The notes below the pieces were generated by a model. The model had not been told where the DNA came from and ran no database searches. It saw only the letters and a list, made by a program, of their open reading frames with translations. The position numbers and the translations under genes were made by a program. Of a stretch of DNA of 64,000 nt, positions 47,996 through 54,851 are shown piece after piece (the stretch's first letter is position 1; every line of letters starts with the position of its first letter). The DNA comes from an uncultured Dehalococcoidia bacterium (GTDB lineage: Bacteria; Chloroflexota; Dehalococcoidia; Tepidiformales; Tepidiformaceae): NCBI GenBank assembly GCA_938015525.1, contig CALLPC010000007.1:62001-126000 (forward strand), read 5' to 3'.

Positions 47996-48319
47996 TCAGT
48001 CGTCTCCCAGGTCGAGGTCGTCCCAGCTGTGGGAATGTGAATGGCCGCCCGGCCCATGGCTGTGCCCGTGCGAGTGTCCGCCCCATTCGTGGCTATGCCC
48101 GTGGCCGCCCTCATCGACATCGCCTCCGCTCTCCTCCCACGGCGCGGGGCCGTCTTCGACGCCCGGCTGGGCCCGGCCGACGAGAACGAAGCGACCGAAC
48201 GACTTCTGCGCCTGCTTGCCGCACGCCGGGCAGGGGACGAACTGGAGGACATCGGACATCGGCATCCGCTTCTCGATGCGGGTGCCGCAGGAAGCACAGA
48301 CGTATTCGTACAGCGCCAT
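47996..48319 (-). CDS. FmdB-type zinc ribbon with His-rich tail
   Basis: A 107-residue protein. The N-terminal ~40 residues form an FmdB/CxxC_CXXC_SSSS zinc ribbon (ALYEYVCASCGTRIEKRMPMSD, VPCPACGKQAQKSF). After a linker with acidic residues comes a tail with repeated His-Ser-His-Gly units (GHGHSHEWGGHSHGHSHG), which could bind Ni, Zn or Cu. FmdB-type proteins were named from formamidase clusters and are thought to be regulatory, but their action is unproven. ATG 48319. Unpaired with enzymes, though a matrixin protease precedes it on the other strand. Confidence 0.8.
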   Translation of the reverse strand: MALYEYVCASCGTRIEKRMPMSDVLQFVPCPACGKQAQKSFGRFVLVGRAQPGVEDGPAPWEESGGDVDEGGHGHSHEWGGHSHGHSHGPGGHSHSHSWDDLDLGDD

Positions 48320-48350
48320 GACTCAATCGTCGGCCGGCGAAGCGCGGCCG

Positions 48351-48998
48351 TCAACGTGGGGCGAGGTGCGGACGATACGCCCAGTCGCGGAGCTCCCAGG
48401 GTTCGGGCGGCACCACCGCCCAGCCTCGGGGCAGCTCCGGAATCGTCCACCTGGACGGCGGCTGCCAGCGGGACCACTCCCCCTCAAACACGCCGGTGCG
48501 CCGCTCGAGTTCAGACAGGACGAGTTCCGATTCGGCGCGCACCGCGCGCGCGAAGGCCTCGGTAAAAACCCCCTGCCTGGCCAGCGCCTCGAATTCGTCG
48601 AGGTCCTTCCATTCCCAGCGATAGTCGGGCCAGACGACGATGTCGAGGGCGTGGTCGTTGGTGTCGAACCCGATGGCCGTCCGCCGAAAGGGCTCCTCGA
48701 AGTTGATGTAGTACATCCGAAAGGTCCGAGACGGTCCCTCCCAGGAGCACCAGACAGAGTGTGCCCGCCCCGGGAACATGAGCCGCAGCGTTTCACGCCG
48801 CCAGCGGGCCGGGGCGAGGCGGCGAGCCCCCCCGGGCAGCCGCTCCCAGGCCCGGTATTCGGCGCCCTCGGGAATCCAGAGCGCAACCAGCTCCTCCTGG
48901 TCGCACACGATGCGTGCCGGCCAGGTCATCCCGACCGCGCTTTCGGCGCGGGTGATGTAGCGCAGGGCAACGGTTTGCCCGGGCTCGAATCGGCGCAT
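48351..48998 (-). CDS. DUF402-family protein
   Basis: A 215-residue DUF402 protein. The domain, related to the nucleotide-binding FAU-1 and the nucleoside triphosphatase Ntdp, shows MFPGRAHSVWCSWEGPSRTFRMYYINFEEPFRRTAIGFDTNDHALDIVVWPDYRWEWKDLDEFEAL, with the conserved Y-N, D and D..E residues. Members hydrolyse nucleoside di- and triphosphates. N-terminal VALRYITRAESAVGMTWPARIV forms a preceding beta domain. ATG 48998; same strand as the M23 gene upstream (42-bp gap). Confidence 0.8.
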   Translation of the reverse strand: MRRFEPGQTVALRYITRAESAVGMTWPARIVCDQEELVALWIPEGAEYRAWERLPGGARRLAPARWRRETLRLMFPGRAHSVWCSWEGPSRTFRMYYINFEEPFRRTAIGFDTNDHALDIVVWPDYRWEWKDLDEFEALARQGVFTEAFARAVRAESELVLSELERRTGVFEGEWSRWQPPSRWTIPELPRGWAVVPPEPWELRDWAYRPHLAPR

Positions 48999-49040
48999 CC
49001 GTCACCGATCGTCGGGGTAGGGCCGCCCGGCCGCAAGTCG

Positions 49041-50054
49041 TCAGTACGCTCGGGGCAGCGGCGTCGGCGTCGCCTTCGGCGGGATGGGTGTCCGCGTCGG
49101 CGTGGGTGTGCGGGTCGGGGTCGGCGTGACGGTCGGTGTCGGAGTTGGGGGTTCAGGTGTCGGCGTCGCCGTCGGCGGAACCGGGTCGGGGGTATTCGGC
49201 TCGGGCGGCGGGCTGCCGCTGCCATCGTCGCGGGGCGCGCTGCCTCCGGGTCGCGGGATGGCCGTCGTGACGGGCTCGGGCGTCGGCGTATCGTCGGGCT
49301 TCGGCGTCGGGGTAGGGGTCGGTGTCCACGGGATGACCTCGCGCCCGGGCACCTGGACGAAGTCGGCAGGGTCGACTGGCACGCCGAGATACCTGATCTC
49401 GAAGTGGAGGAAGCCGCCGGGCTCGCCGGTGCCAATGACGGTTGACTTGCTGACGAGGTTACCCTTCGCGACGCGCAGGCCCTGGAGCCATCCGTAGACC
49501 GTCTCGAAGCCGCCGCCGCAGTCGATGACCACGTGGGTGCCATACCGCTCATCGGTGCCCGTTGCCGTGACTTCGCCGTCGCAGGCCGACTGGACAGGAA
49601 TGTTCTTGAGACCGACGAGCGAAAAATCAACGCCGGCATGGCGGAGGCCATTGCCGCGGTTCGTGCCGAAGTAGTCCTCCACGCCGGCGTGTGCCGAAAG
49701 GGGAAGGGCGAACCGCCTGCCGCCAGCGATGAGGTACTCGCGGATGTCGGGCTTCGGCGGATTCGCCGGGGGCCGGTACGTTCCTTCTTCCACGCCGCCG
49801 GCACGAGAGGAAGGGTGGCGAGTCGGGGCTGGGGCGAACGGGGGCGCGCTTTCCGGCCTTCCCTCGGCATCGGTGGCCGCAGGGGGTGCGCTGGCTGGCG
49901 CCGGAGCCCCGGCCCCGCCGCCGGCCAGCAGCATGCCCGCAGCCGCGAACAAGGCCAGGACCGGCACGGCCGCGAGCAGGTAGAACGGCGCCATGCGACG
50001 CTCGTTGCGCCGGGAGCGAAATTCTTTCCCATAGAAACCGCGACCGGGCGGCAT
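49041..50054 (-). CDS. M23-family peptidase with Pro/Thr-rich C-terminal tail
   Basis: A 337-residue membrane-anchored protein. The N terminus has one membrane helix (about 21-45, MAPFYLLAAVPVLALFAAAG), an Ala/Pro linker, an M23-like domain (about 110-235; RRFALPLSAHAGVEDYFGTNRGNGLRHAGVDFSLVGL, ACDGEVTATGTDERYGTHVVIDCGGGFETVYGWLQ, LHFEIRYLG) and ~100 residues of Pro-Thr repeats (PTPTPTPKPDDTPTPEP). Of the M23 zinc ligands, H..GVDF and HFEI are visible; the third, H.H in the core, appears as Tyr-Gly-Trp, so activity is doubtful. ATG 50054, behind GAGGGGG. The tail probably spans the cell wall. Confidence 0.8.
   Translation of the reverse strand: MPPGRGFYGKEFRSRRNERRMAPFYLLAAVPVLALFAAAGMLLAGGGAGAPAPASAPPAATDAEGRPESAPPFAPAPTRHPSSRAGGVEEGTYRPPANPPKPDIREYLIAGGRRFALPLSAHAGVEDYFGTNRGNGLRHAGVDFSLVGLKNIPVQSACDGEVTATGTDERYGTHVVIDCGGGFETVYGWLQGLRVAKGNLVSKSTVIGTGEPGGFLHFEIRYLGVPVDPADFVQVPGREVIPWTPTPTPTPKPDDTPTPEPVTTAIPRPGGSAPRDDGSGSPPPEPNTPDPVPPTATPTPEPPTPTPTVTPTPTRTPTPTRTPIPPKATPTPLPRAY
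49050..49340 (-). repeat. Low-complexity repeat coding for Pro-Thr tail
   Basis: Imperfect repeats of CGGCGTCGG and GGTGTCGG on the plus strand, coding PTPTPTP-like residues on the minus strand at the end of the M23-like gene. Confidence 0.75.
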
Positions 50055-50433
50055 GGGTCCCCCTCGTCGGTGGGCGCGACCAGCGCAGGCGCCTTGGCCT
50101 GGAGCGCCTCCTGTAAGAGAATCTCGGCTGTCCGGTCCCGGGCGGACAGGGGCGCACCCGGGGGTAAAGGCAGCACGCGCCTCAGGGACGACATCGCAAG
50201 ACGGCGAATCGCGGTGACCATCGGACGCCGGGATAGTTCGGGTTCGCACGCCTGCTCGTCAGAGGGACTCTGCCCTGGCCCCGCCACGGCCTGAACCGGA
50301 GCCTGAGGCCTGCTTTCCGCCCGGCCGGTCCGACCCCCCAGCCAGCCGAGAGCTGACGTGTGTCGCGGGCCGATGGGGATGACCCCGGAGCGGCAGGTGA
50401 GGCGGAAGTAGCGCGCACACGGGCCATTTCGGC
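50055..50433. other. 379-bp gap with divergent promoters and no supported gene
   Basis: Between the M23-like and LLM genes. A minus-strand frame here reads coding-like (RTAEILLQEALQAKAPALV), but it lacks a stop and a start and runs into the peptidase in another frame. I leave it as non-coding. Confidence 0.45.
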
Positions 50434-50439
50434 TACTAT
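50434..50439 (+). promoter_or_regulatory. -10 box of the first LLM oxidoreductase gene
   Basis: TACTAT about 54 nt before ATG 50494; GGAGGG lies just before the start. Confidence 0.4.
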
Positions 50440-50493
50440 TTCGGCCGACGCTAATGACCGCCTCGCAGGGCGGCGCAGCGGAGGGACAGCACC

Positions 50494-51687
50494 ATGACCT
50501 ACCGGCCCGCGCGCATGCGCTTCGGCATCTTCCTCGCTCCATTCCATCGCCTCGGTGAGAACCCGACGGTCGCCCTCCAGCGCGACCTCGAGCTGGTCGA
50601 CCACCTCGACCGGCTGGACTTCGACGAGGCCTGGTTCGGTGAGCACCACAGCGCCGGCTGGGAGCTGATCGCTTCGCCCGAGCTGATGATCGCGGCCGCA
50701 GCTCAGCGGACGAAACACATCAAGCTCGGCACGGGCGTGAGCTCGCTCCCATACCACCACCCCTTCATGCTCGCTGACCGGATGGTGCAGCTCGACCACA
50801 TGACGCGCGGCCGCGCCATGTTCGGCGTTGGGCCGGGCGCGCTCACATCGGATGCCTACATGCTGGGCATCGACCCGCTCACGCAGCGCCCACGGATGGA
50901 CGAAGCCCTGGGCGTCATCCTGCGGCTGTTCCGCGGTGAGACGATCACGATGGAGACCGAGTGGTTCACGTTGCGGGAGGCTCGGCTGCAGCTGGCGCCG
51001 TACACCCATCCCCACATGCCGGTCGCAGTCGCCAGCACCTTCTCTCCGGCCGGCCCGGTAACGGCCGGGAAGCACGGAGTTGGCATCCTGAGTGTGGCCG
51101 TCTCCCAGCCGGGCGGGCTCATCTCGCTCTCGAAGACCTGGGAGATGGCGGAGGAAGCTGCAGCCAAGGCCGGGAAGACGATCAGCCGCGACGACTGGCG
51201 GCTCGTCATGCCCATCCACCTCGCTGAGTCCCGCGAGCAGGCCTTCGCCGATGTCGCCGAGGGGATGTTCAGGTGGAACAAGGAGTACTTCGAAGAGACA
51301 CTCGGGCGCCCGGCTGACCCCTCAAACCCGGGCGACGTCGAATCAACGGTCGCGCGCGGCGGCGCGATCATCGGGACGCCGGATGATGCCATCGCAGCGA
51401 TCGAGCGGCTCCTCGAGCTCTCCGGCGGATTCGGCTGCCTGCTCGGGCTCGCGCACGAATGGACCACGTGGGAGAAAACCATCCATAGCTACGAGCTGTG
51501 GGCCCGGTACGTCGCGCCGCGTTTCCAGGGCCAGTACGAGCGGCTCGCCGCCAGCCAGAAGTTCGTTTCCGACAACCGCACGACCATCTTTGGCCCGAAC
51601 GCCGCGGCAATCGGCAAAGCGTTCATCGACGCCGGCGTGCAGCTCCCGGCCGAGATGCTGAACCGGATGCAGCGCGGCAACGTCTGA
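50494..51687 (+). CDS. LLM-class (luciferase-like) flavin-dependent oxidoreductase
   Basis: A 397-residue luciferase-like monooxygenase, TIM-barrel, using FMN or F420. The N terminus MRFGIFLAPFHRLGENPTVALQRDLELVDHLDRLDFDEAWFGEHHSAGW is typical, followed by LGTGVSSLPYHHPFMLADRMVQLDHMTRGRAMFGVGPGAL, with RPRMDEALGVILRLF and the ATPDDAI-like IGTPDDAIAAIERLL. Related proteins include limonene 1,2-monooxygenase LimB and alkanal monooxygenase alpha-chain-like enzymes; substrate not determined. Followed by a DUF1461 membrane gene after a 51-bp gap. Confidence 0.87.
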   Translation: MTYRPARMRFGIFLAPFHRLGENPTVALQRDLELVDHLDRLDFDEAWFGEHHSAGWELIASPELMIAAAAQRTKHIKLGTGVSSLPYHHPFMLADRMVQLDHMTRGRAMFGVGPGALTSDAYMLGIDPLTQRPRMDEALGVILRLFRGETITMETEWFTLREARLQLAPYTHPHMPVAVASTFSPAGPVTAGKHGVGILSVAVSQPGGLISLSKTWEMAEEAAAKAGKTISRDDWRLVMPIHLAESREQAFADVAEGMFRWNKEYFEETLGRPADPSNPGDVESTVARGGAIIGTPDDAIAAIERLLELSGGFGCLLGLAHEWTTWEKTIHSYELWARYVAPRFQGQYERLAASQKFVSDNRTTIFGPNAAAIGKAFIDAGVQLPAEMLNRMQRGNV

Positions 51688-51738
51688 CCCCCGCGGCGGT
51701 TGCCCCTCCCGGAGCGCCCGGCCAAGATGCCGGGTGTG

Positions 51739-52461
51739 ATGCGCCGTCTCCCGTCCATCATCCGGGGACTGGCGGCCGCCGCCTTCGCTGCCGCCCTTCC
51801 CCTGCTCATCGTGACCAGCACGGTCCGCTGGGTCGCAGGCGACGCGGCCTACTACCGGCACGGCTTCCGTGCCTTCGACGCGGCGGAACGGACAGGCCTG
51901 CCGCTGGCGGAGCTGGACCGCGCCGGCCGGCAGATTATCGACTACTTCGAAAACGACGCCGATGCCCTCCGCATCATCGTGACCATCGACGGCGCGGAGG
52001 AGCCGCTCTTCGGCGAGCGGGAGGTGGCCCACATGCGCGACGTGAAGACACTCATGCGGGCGCTCTTCCGCGCGCACGAGCTGTCGCTGGTCGTGGTGCT
52101 CGGCTATCTTGCTCTGCCCGTGCTCTGGGCCGGTGAGCGTTCCGTCAGGAGCCTCGCAAAGCTCGTCCTCGCCGCACTGGCAGCCGGTGCAGTGGTTGTT
52201 GGCGTCATCGCAGGCTTCGCCGTCGTCGGGTTCGACCGGGCCTGGACGACGTTCCACGAGGTCGCCTTTCGGAATGAGCTCTGGCGGCTGGACCCAACGA
52301 CCGACCGGCTCATCCAGATGTTTCCCGAGCCGTTCTGGCAGCAGACGACGTACCTGGTGGGGGCACTCATCGCCGTGCAGGCAGCGGCCGTTGCCGCCGC
52401 CGCCGGGATTTTCCTCCTCCGGACCCGGCGCGCCGGCGAGGAGCCACCTTCAGTTCGCTGA
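51739..52461 (+). CDS. TIGR01906/DUF1461-type integral membrane protein
   Basis: A 240-residue membrane protein with about four helices: an N-terminal one (GLAAAAFAAALPLLIVTSTVRWV), two in the middle (LSLVVVLGYLALPVLWAG, VLAALAAGAVVVGVIAGFAVVGF) and a last (YLVGALIAVQAAAVAAAAGIFLL). The extracytoplasmic segments DYFENDADALRIIVTIDGAEEPLFGEREVAHMRDVKTLM and FDRAWTTFHEVAFRNELWRLDPTTDRLIQMFPEPFWQ fit the DUF1461/TIGR01906 family. Function unknown. ATG 51739; an ATG at 51727 is an alternative. The 3' end overlaps the convergent zinc-ribbon gene by 12 bp. Confidence 0.82.
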   Translation: MRRLPSIIRGLAAAAFAAALPLLIVTSTVRWVAGDAAYYRHGFRAFDAAERTGLPLAELDRAGRQIIDYFENDADALRIIVTIDGAEEPLFGEREVAHMRDVKTLMRALFRAHELSLVVVLGYLALPVLWAGERSVRSLAKLVLAALAAGAVVVGVIAGFAVVGFDRAWTTFHEVAFRNELWRLDPTTDRLIQMFPEPFWQQTTYLVGALIAVQAAAVAAAAGIFLLRTRRAGEEPPSVR

Positions 52462-52668
52462 CCCGCAGGCGCAGCCGCCGCCTCCGCAGCAGCCCCCGGC
52501 GGGTGCTTCGGCCACGGCTGCCGAGCTCTTCGGCGCTGCGAACATGGAAAGAACGCGCTCGGCACGGTGCCCGCGAGCGCAGGTGGCAGGCTCAGCGGCA
52601 CTCGCCATTGGGCGACGCTGTTCGAACTTCTCACGGCATGTCGGGCAGTAGAATTCGTAGATCGCCAT
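52450..52668 (-). CDS. FmdB-type zinc ribbon with Cys/Gly-rich tail
   Basis: A 72-residue protein. An FmdB-like ribbon (AIYEFYCPTCREKFEQRRPMASA, then EPATCARGHRAERV) is followed by a Cys/Gly tail (GGCCGGGGCACGSAN). The second CxxC of the ribbon is C-A-R-G-H, so one Cys is replaced by His. Leaderless start after TATACT. The Cys tail suggests metal or redox handling. A paralogue (47996-48319) has a His-rich tail. Confidence 0.75.
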   Translation of the reverse strand: MAIYEFYCPTCREKFEQRRPMASAAEPATCARGHRAERVLSMFAAPKSSAAVAEAPAGGCCGGGGCACGSAN

Positions 52669-52674
52669 GCCCCA

Positions 52675-52680
52675 AGTATA
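52675..52680 (-). promoter_or_regulatory. -10 box of a leaderless gene
   Basis: TATACT on the minus strand ends 6 nt before ATG 52668. Confidence 0.55.
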
Positions 52681-52698
52681 CGGCGGCCCGCAGATGCG

Positions 52699-52959
52699 TC
52701 AGGCGGCCCGGCTGGCGCGGCGGCGGCGAATCCGCTGAGCTGTCCTCGTCGGCGGCTGCTGCCGGGCGTTGAGCGCGATGATGCCCGCAGCGCGGTGCTT
52801 CCGACGGACCGGCGGTTCGACGGGAGGCAGGCAAATCGAGGCCGGCGCGGTGAGCACGGCGCGGGTAATCGCGTTCGACGGCTCGACCCACGCATCCTCG
52901 TTCGAACGCCGCAGGAGGGCATCGAGCAGCGACCGGAAGAGTCGGATGAACCACGCCAT
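52699..52959 (-). CDS. Small basic protein, unrecognised
   Basis: An 86-residue protein: amphipathic N terminus MAWFIRLFRSLLDALLRRSNEDAW, Pro-rich middle (PASICLPPVEPPVRR), and a very basic tail TRTAQRIRRRRASRAA. It could be membrane-associated through its N-terminal helix and could bind nucleic acid or phospholipid with its tail. No family recognised. Start at ATG 52959; TATGGT lies 9 nt ahead. The longer track start adds a poor N terminus. Confidence 0.5.
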   Translation of the reverse strand: MAWFIRLFRSLLDALLRRSNEDAWVEPSNAITRAVLTAPASICLPPVEPPVRRKHRAAGIIALNARQQPPTRTAQRIRRRRASRAA

Positions 52960-53018
52960 GGGAGGTAGACCATAACCGGGCCGTTCACCTACTGGCAACG
53001 GCTCATCTCCTCAGCCAT

Positions 53019-53795
53019 TTACCCGGCGGCCGAGGCGAGAAATTCGCTGACGACTGCGTTCCACTCCGCCGCGCGTTCGAAGTAGCAGGAATGCCCGGCG
53101 CCAGCGATGACGTGCACCCGGGCGCCGCGAACGAGAGAAGCGGCCTCCCGGATCATGGCAGGCGGGGTGATGGCATCGTGTTCACCGACGATGTAGAGGA
53201 CCGGCACCCCGAGGCCTCCTAGCACCTCGTGCATCGATCCCCGGTAGGTCGGCGGGGGCGGTCCGAGGAGCCCCGGCGGCCGCGGCGGGTTGAGCGCATT
53301 GATCTGCCGGTAAAGCAGCGCCAGCCCGGGCTCCTCGGCTTCGAAGCCGGGCGCAAGCGCCTGTTCACGGAGGCTGGTATCGCCGCGCTCTGCCCGGAGC
53401 GCAGCCTGCATCGCACGGATGCGGTCATTCGTCGCGCCAGCGGTCGTCCCGCAGAGGACCAGCGAGGCGACCCGGCGGGGTGCCAGCCGGGCGAGCCCGG
53501 CCACCGCTCGGCCGCCCATCGACTGTGCAACGAGGTGAGCTTGGCCAATGCCAAGATGGTCGAGCAACGCAAGGAGGTCCGTCCCGAGCGTCGTGCGCCC
53601 CACTGCCATCTCGCCCCGGGAGAGGCCCCAGCCTCGTGCATCGTAGACGGTGACCCGGTAGGACCTGGCAAAGAAGGCCGTCTGCTGCCACCATGCGAGG
53701 TGGTTGCCTCCCGCGCCGTGGATGAAGACGAGGTCCGGCCCCGAACCGTGCTGCCGGTAGTAAAGACGGGCTCCGTTGATGGCGGCATAAGGCAT
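53019..53795 (-). CDS. Alpha/beta hydrolase
   Basis: A 258-residue alpha/beta hydrolase: LVFIHGAGGNHLAWWQQ oxyanion strand, VYDARGWGLSRG, nucleophile elbow AQSMGGRAVAGL (Ser in LVAQSMGG), VPVLYIVGEHDAITPP with Asp, and GAGHSCYFERAAEW with His. Matches 3-oxoadipate enol-lactonase/haloperoxidase-type enzymes, but Ser-centred generic. Leaderless ATG 53795 after TAGACT. Divergent from an LLM oxidoreductase. Confidence 0.86.
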   Translation of the reverse strand: MPYAAINGARLYYRQHGSGPDLVFIHGAGGNHLAWWQQTAFFARSYRVTVYDARGWGLSRGEMAVGRTTLGTDLLALLDHLGIGQAHLVAQSMGGRAVAGLARLAPRRVASLVLCGTTAGATNDRIRAMQAALRAERGDTSLREQALAPGFEAEEPGLALLYRQINALNPPRPPGLLGPPPPTYRGSMHEVLGGLGVPVLYIVGEHDAITPPAMIREAASLVRGARVHVIAGAGHSCYFERAAEWNAVVSEFLASAAG

Positions 53796-53802
53796 GGGCG
53801 GA

Positions 53803-53808
53803 AGTCTA
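53803..53808 (-). promoter_or_regulatory. -10 box of a leaderless gene
   Basis: TAGACT on the minus strand ends 7 nt before ATG 53795. Confidence 0.5.
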
Positions 53809-53881
53809 CCGCGCCTCTCCGCTTCACCGGAGTGCTGCGGTTGCGTAGTCTGCTCTGCCGGGAGAGAGGAGGTCGAACAGC

Positions 53882-54808
53882 ATGAAGATCGGCATCGGCA
53901 TCGGGGTCACCGGCAGTGAAGGGCTGCCTGAGGTCATACGGCAAATCCAGCGGGCGGAGGAGAACGGATTCGATGCTGCCTGGCTGCCCAACATTTTCGG
54001 GCTCGACGCTGTGACGACACTGGCGCTCGCAGGGCGCGAGACGTCCCGGATCGAGCTGGGGACGTTCGTGGTCCCGACGTACCCGCGCCACCCGATGGCG
54101 CTGGCTCAGCAGGCGCTCACGGCCTCCGCAGCGGCCAGCGGCCGATTCACCCTCGGCATCGGACTGAGTCACCGCATCGTCATCGAGGGAATGTTCGGCC
54201 TCGACTACTCGAAGCCGGTGCGGCACATGCGGGAGTACCTCTCGGTCCTCGTTCCGCTCCTCGATGGGAAACCGGTCCAGTTCCACGGCGAGGAGTACCG
54301 CGTCCAGGGCCAGGTCACGGTCCCGGGAGCCGGCCGGGTCCCTGTCATCGTCGCCGCGCTCGGGCCGCAGATGCTGAAGGTGGCCGGACGGCTTGCCCAC
54401 GGCACGGCGACGTGGATGGGCGGCCCGGTCTACCTGCGCGACATGGCCATCCCTGCAATCCGGGCGGCTGCGGCGGAGGCCGGCCGGCCCGCCCCGCGCA
54501 TCGTGGCCGGGTTCCCGGTCGCGGTTACCCGCAACGCCTCGGCGGCGCGGGCTTCGGCAGCAAGCGTGTTCGCCGTGTACGGAACGCTGCCCTCCTACCG
54601 TGCGGTGCTCGATGCAGAGGGAGCCGCGGGACCTGCCGACGTCGCGATCGTCGGCACTGAGGACGAGGTCGCCGAGCAGCTGCGAAGCCTCGCCGCGGCG
54701 GGCGTGACGGACCTCAACGCCTCGCCCTTCCCTGTCGAGGGGGACTCGGCCGCCATCGGCCGGACATTCGAGTTCCTCGCAGCGTTCCGACACACCGCAG
54801 GAGCCTGA
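53882..54808 (+). CDS. LLM-class F420-dependent oxidoreductase
   Basis: A 308-residue LLM protein of the F420-type: MKIGIGIGVTGSEGLPEVIRQIQRAEENGFDAAWLPNIFGLDAVTTLALAG, then IELGTFVVPTYPRHPMALAQQALTASAAASGRFTLGIGLSHRIVIEGMFGLDY, and GRVPVIVAALGPQMLKVAGRLAHGTATWMGGP. F420-specific contacts of the family are consistent. It reduces or oxidises an unknown substrate. Starts at ATG 53882 behind GAGGAGG. F420-dependent use implies F420 biosynthesis elsewhere in the genome. Confidence 0.85.
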   Translation: MKIGIGIGVTGSEGLPEVIRQIQRAEENGFDAAWLPNIFGLDAVTTLALAGRETSRIELGTFVVPTYPRHPMALAQQALTASAAASGRFTLGIGLSHRIVIEGMFGLDYSKPVRHMREYLSVLVPLLDGKPVQFHGEEYRVQGQVTVPGAGRVPVIVAALGPQMLKVAGRLAHGTATWMGGPVYLRDMAIPAIRAAAAEAGRPAPRIVAGFPVAVTRNASAARASAASVFAVYGTLPSYRAVLDAEGAAGPADVAIVGTEDEVAEQLRSLAAAGVTDLNASPFPVEGDSAAIGRTFEFLAAFRHTAGA

Positions 54809-54837
54809 CGGGGTTCGCCTGCGGTCCCGGCGTCCGA

Positions 54838-54843
54838 TACGCT
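54838..54843 (+). promoter_or_regulatory. -10 box of mutS2
   Basis: TACGCT ends 8 nt before ATG 54852; no SD between. Confidence 0.4.
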
Positions 54844-54851
54844 GGATTCGA

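Noticed and set aside
50055-50433. Minus-strand reading frame with coding-like stretch upstream of the M23-like gene
   Set aside because: No start or stop of its own and it runs into the peptidase in the wrong frame.
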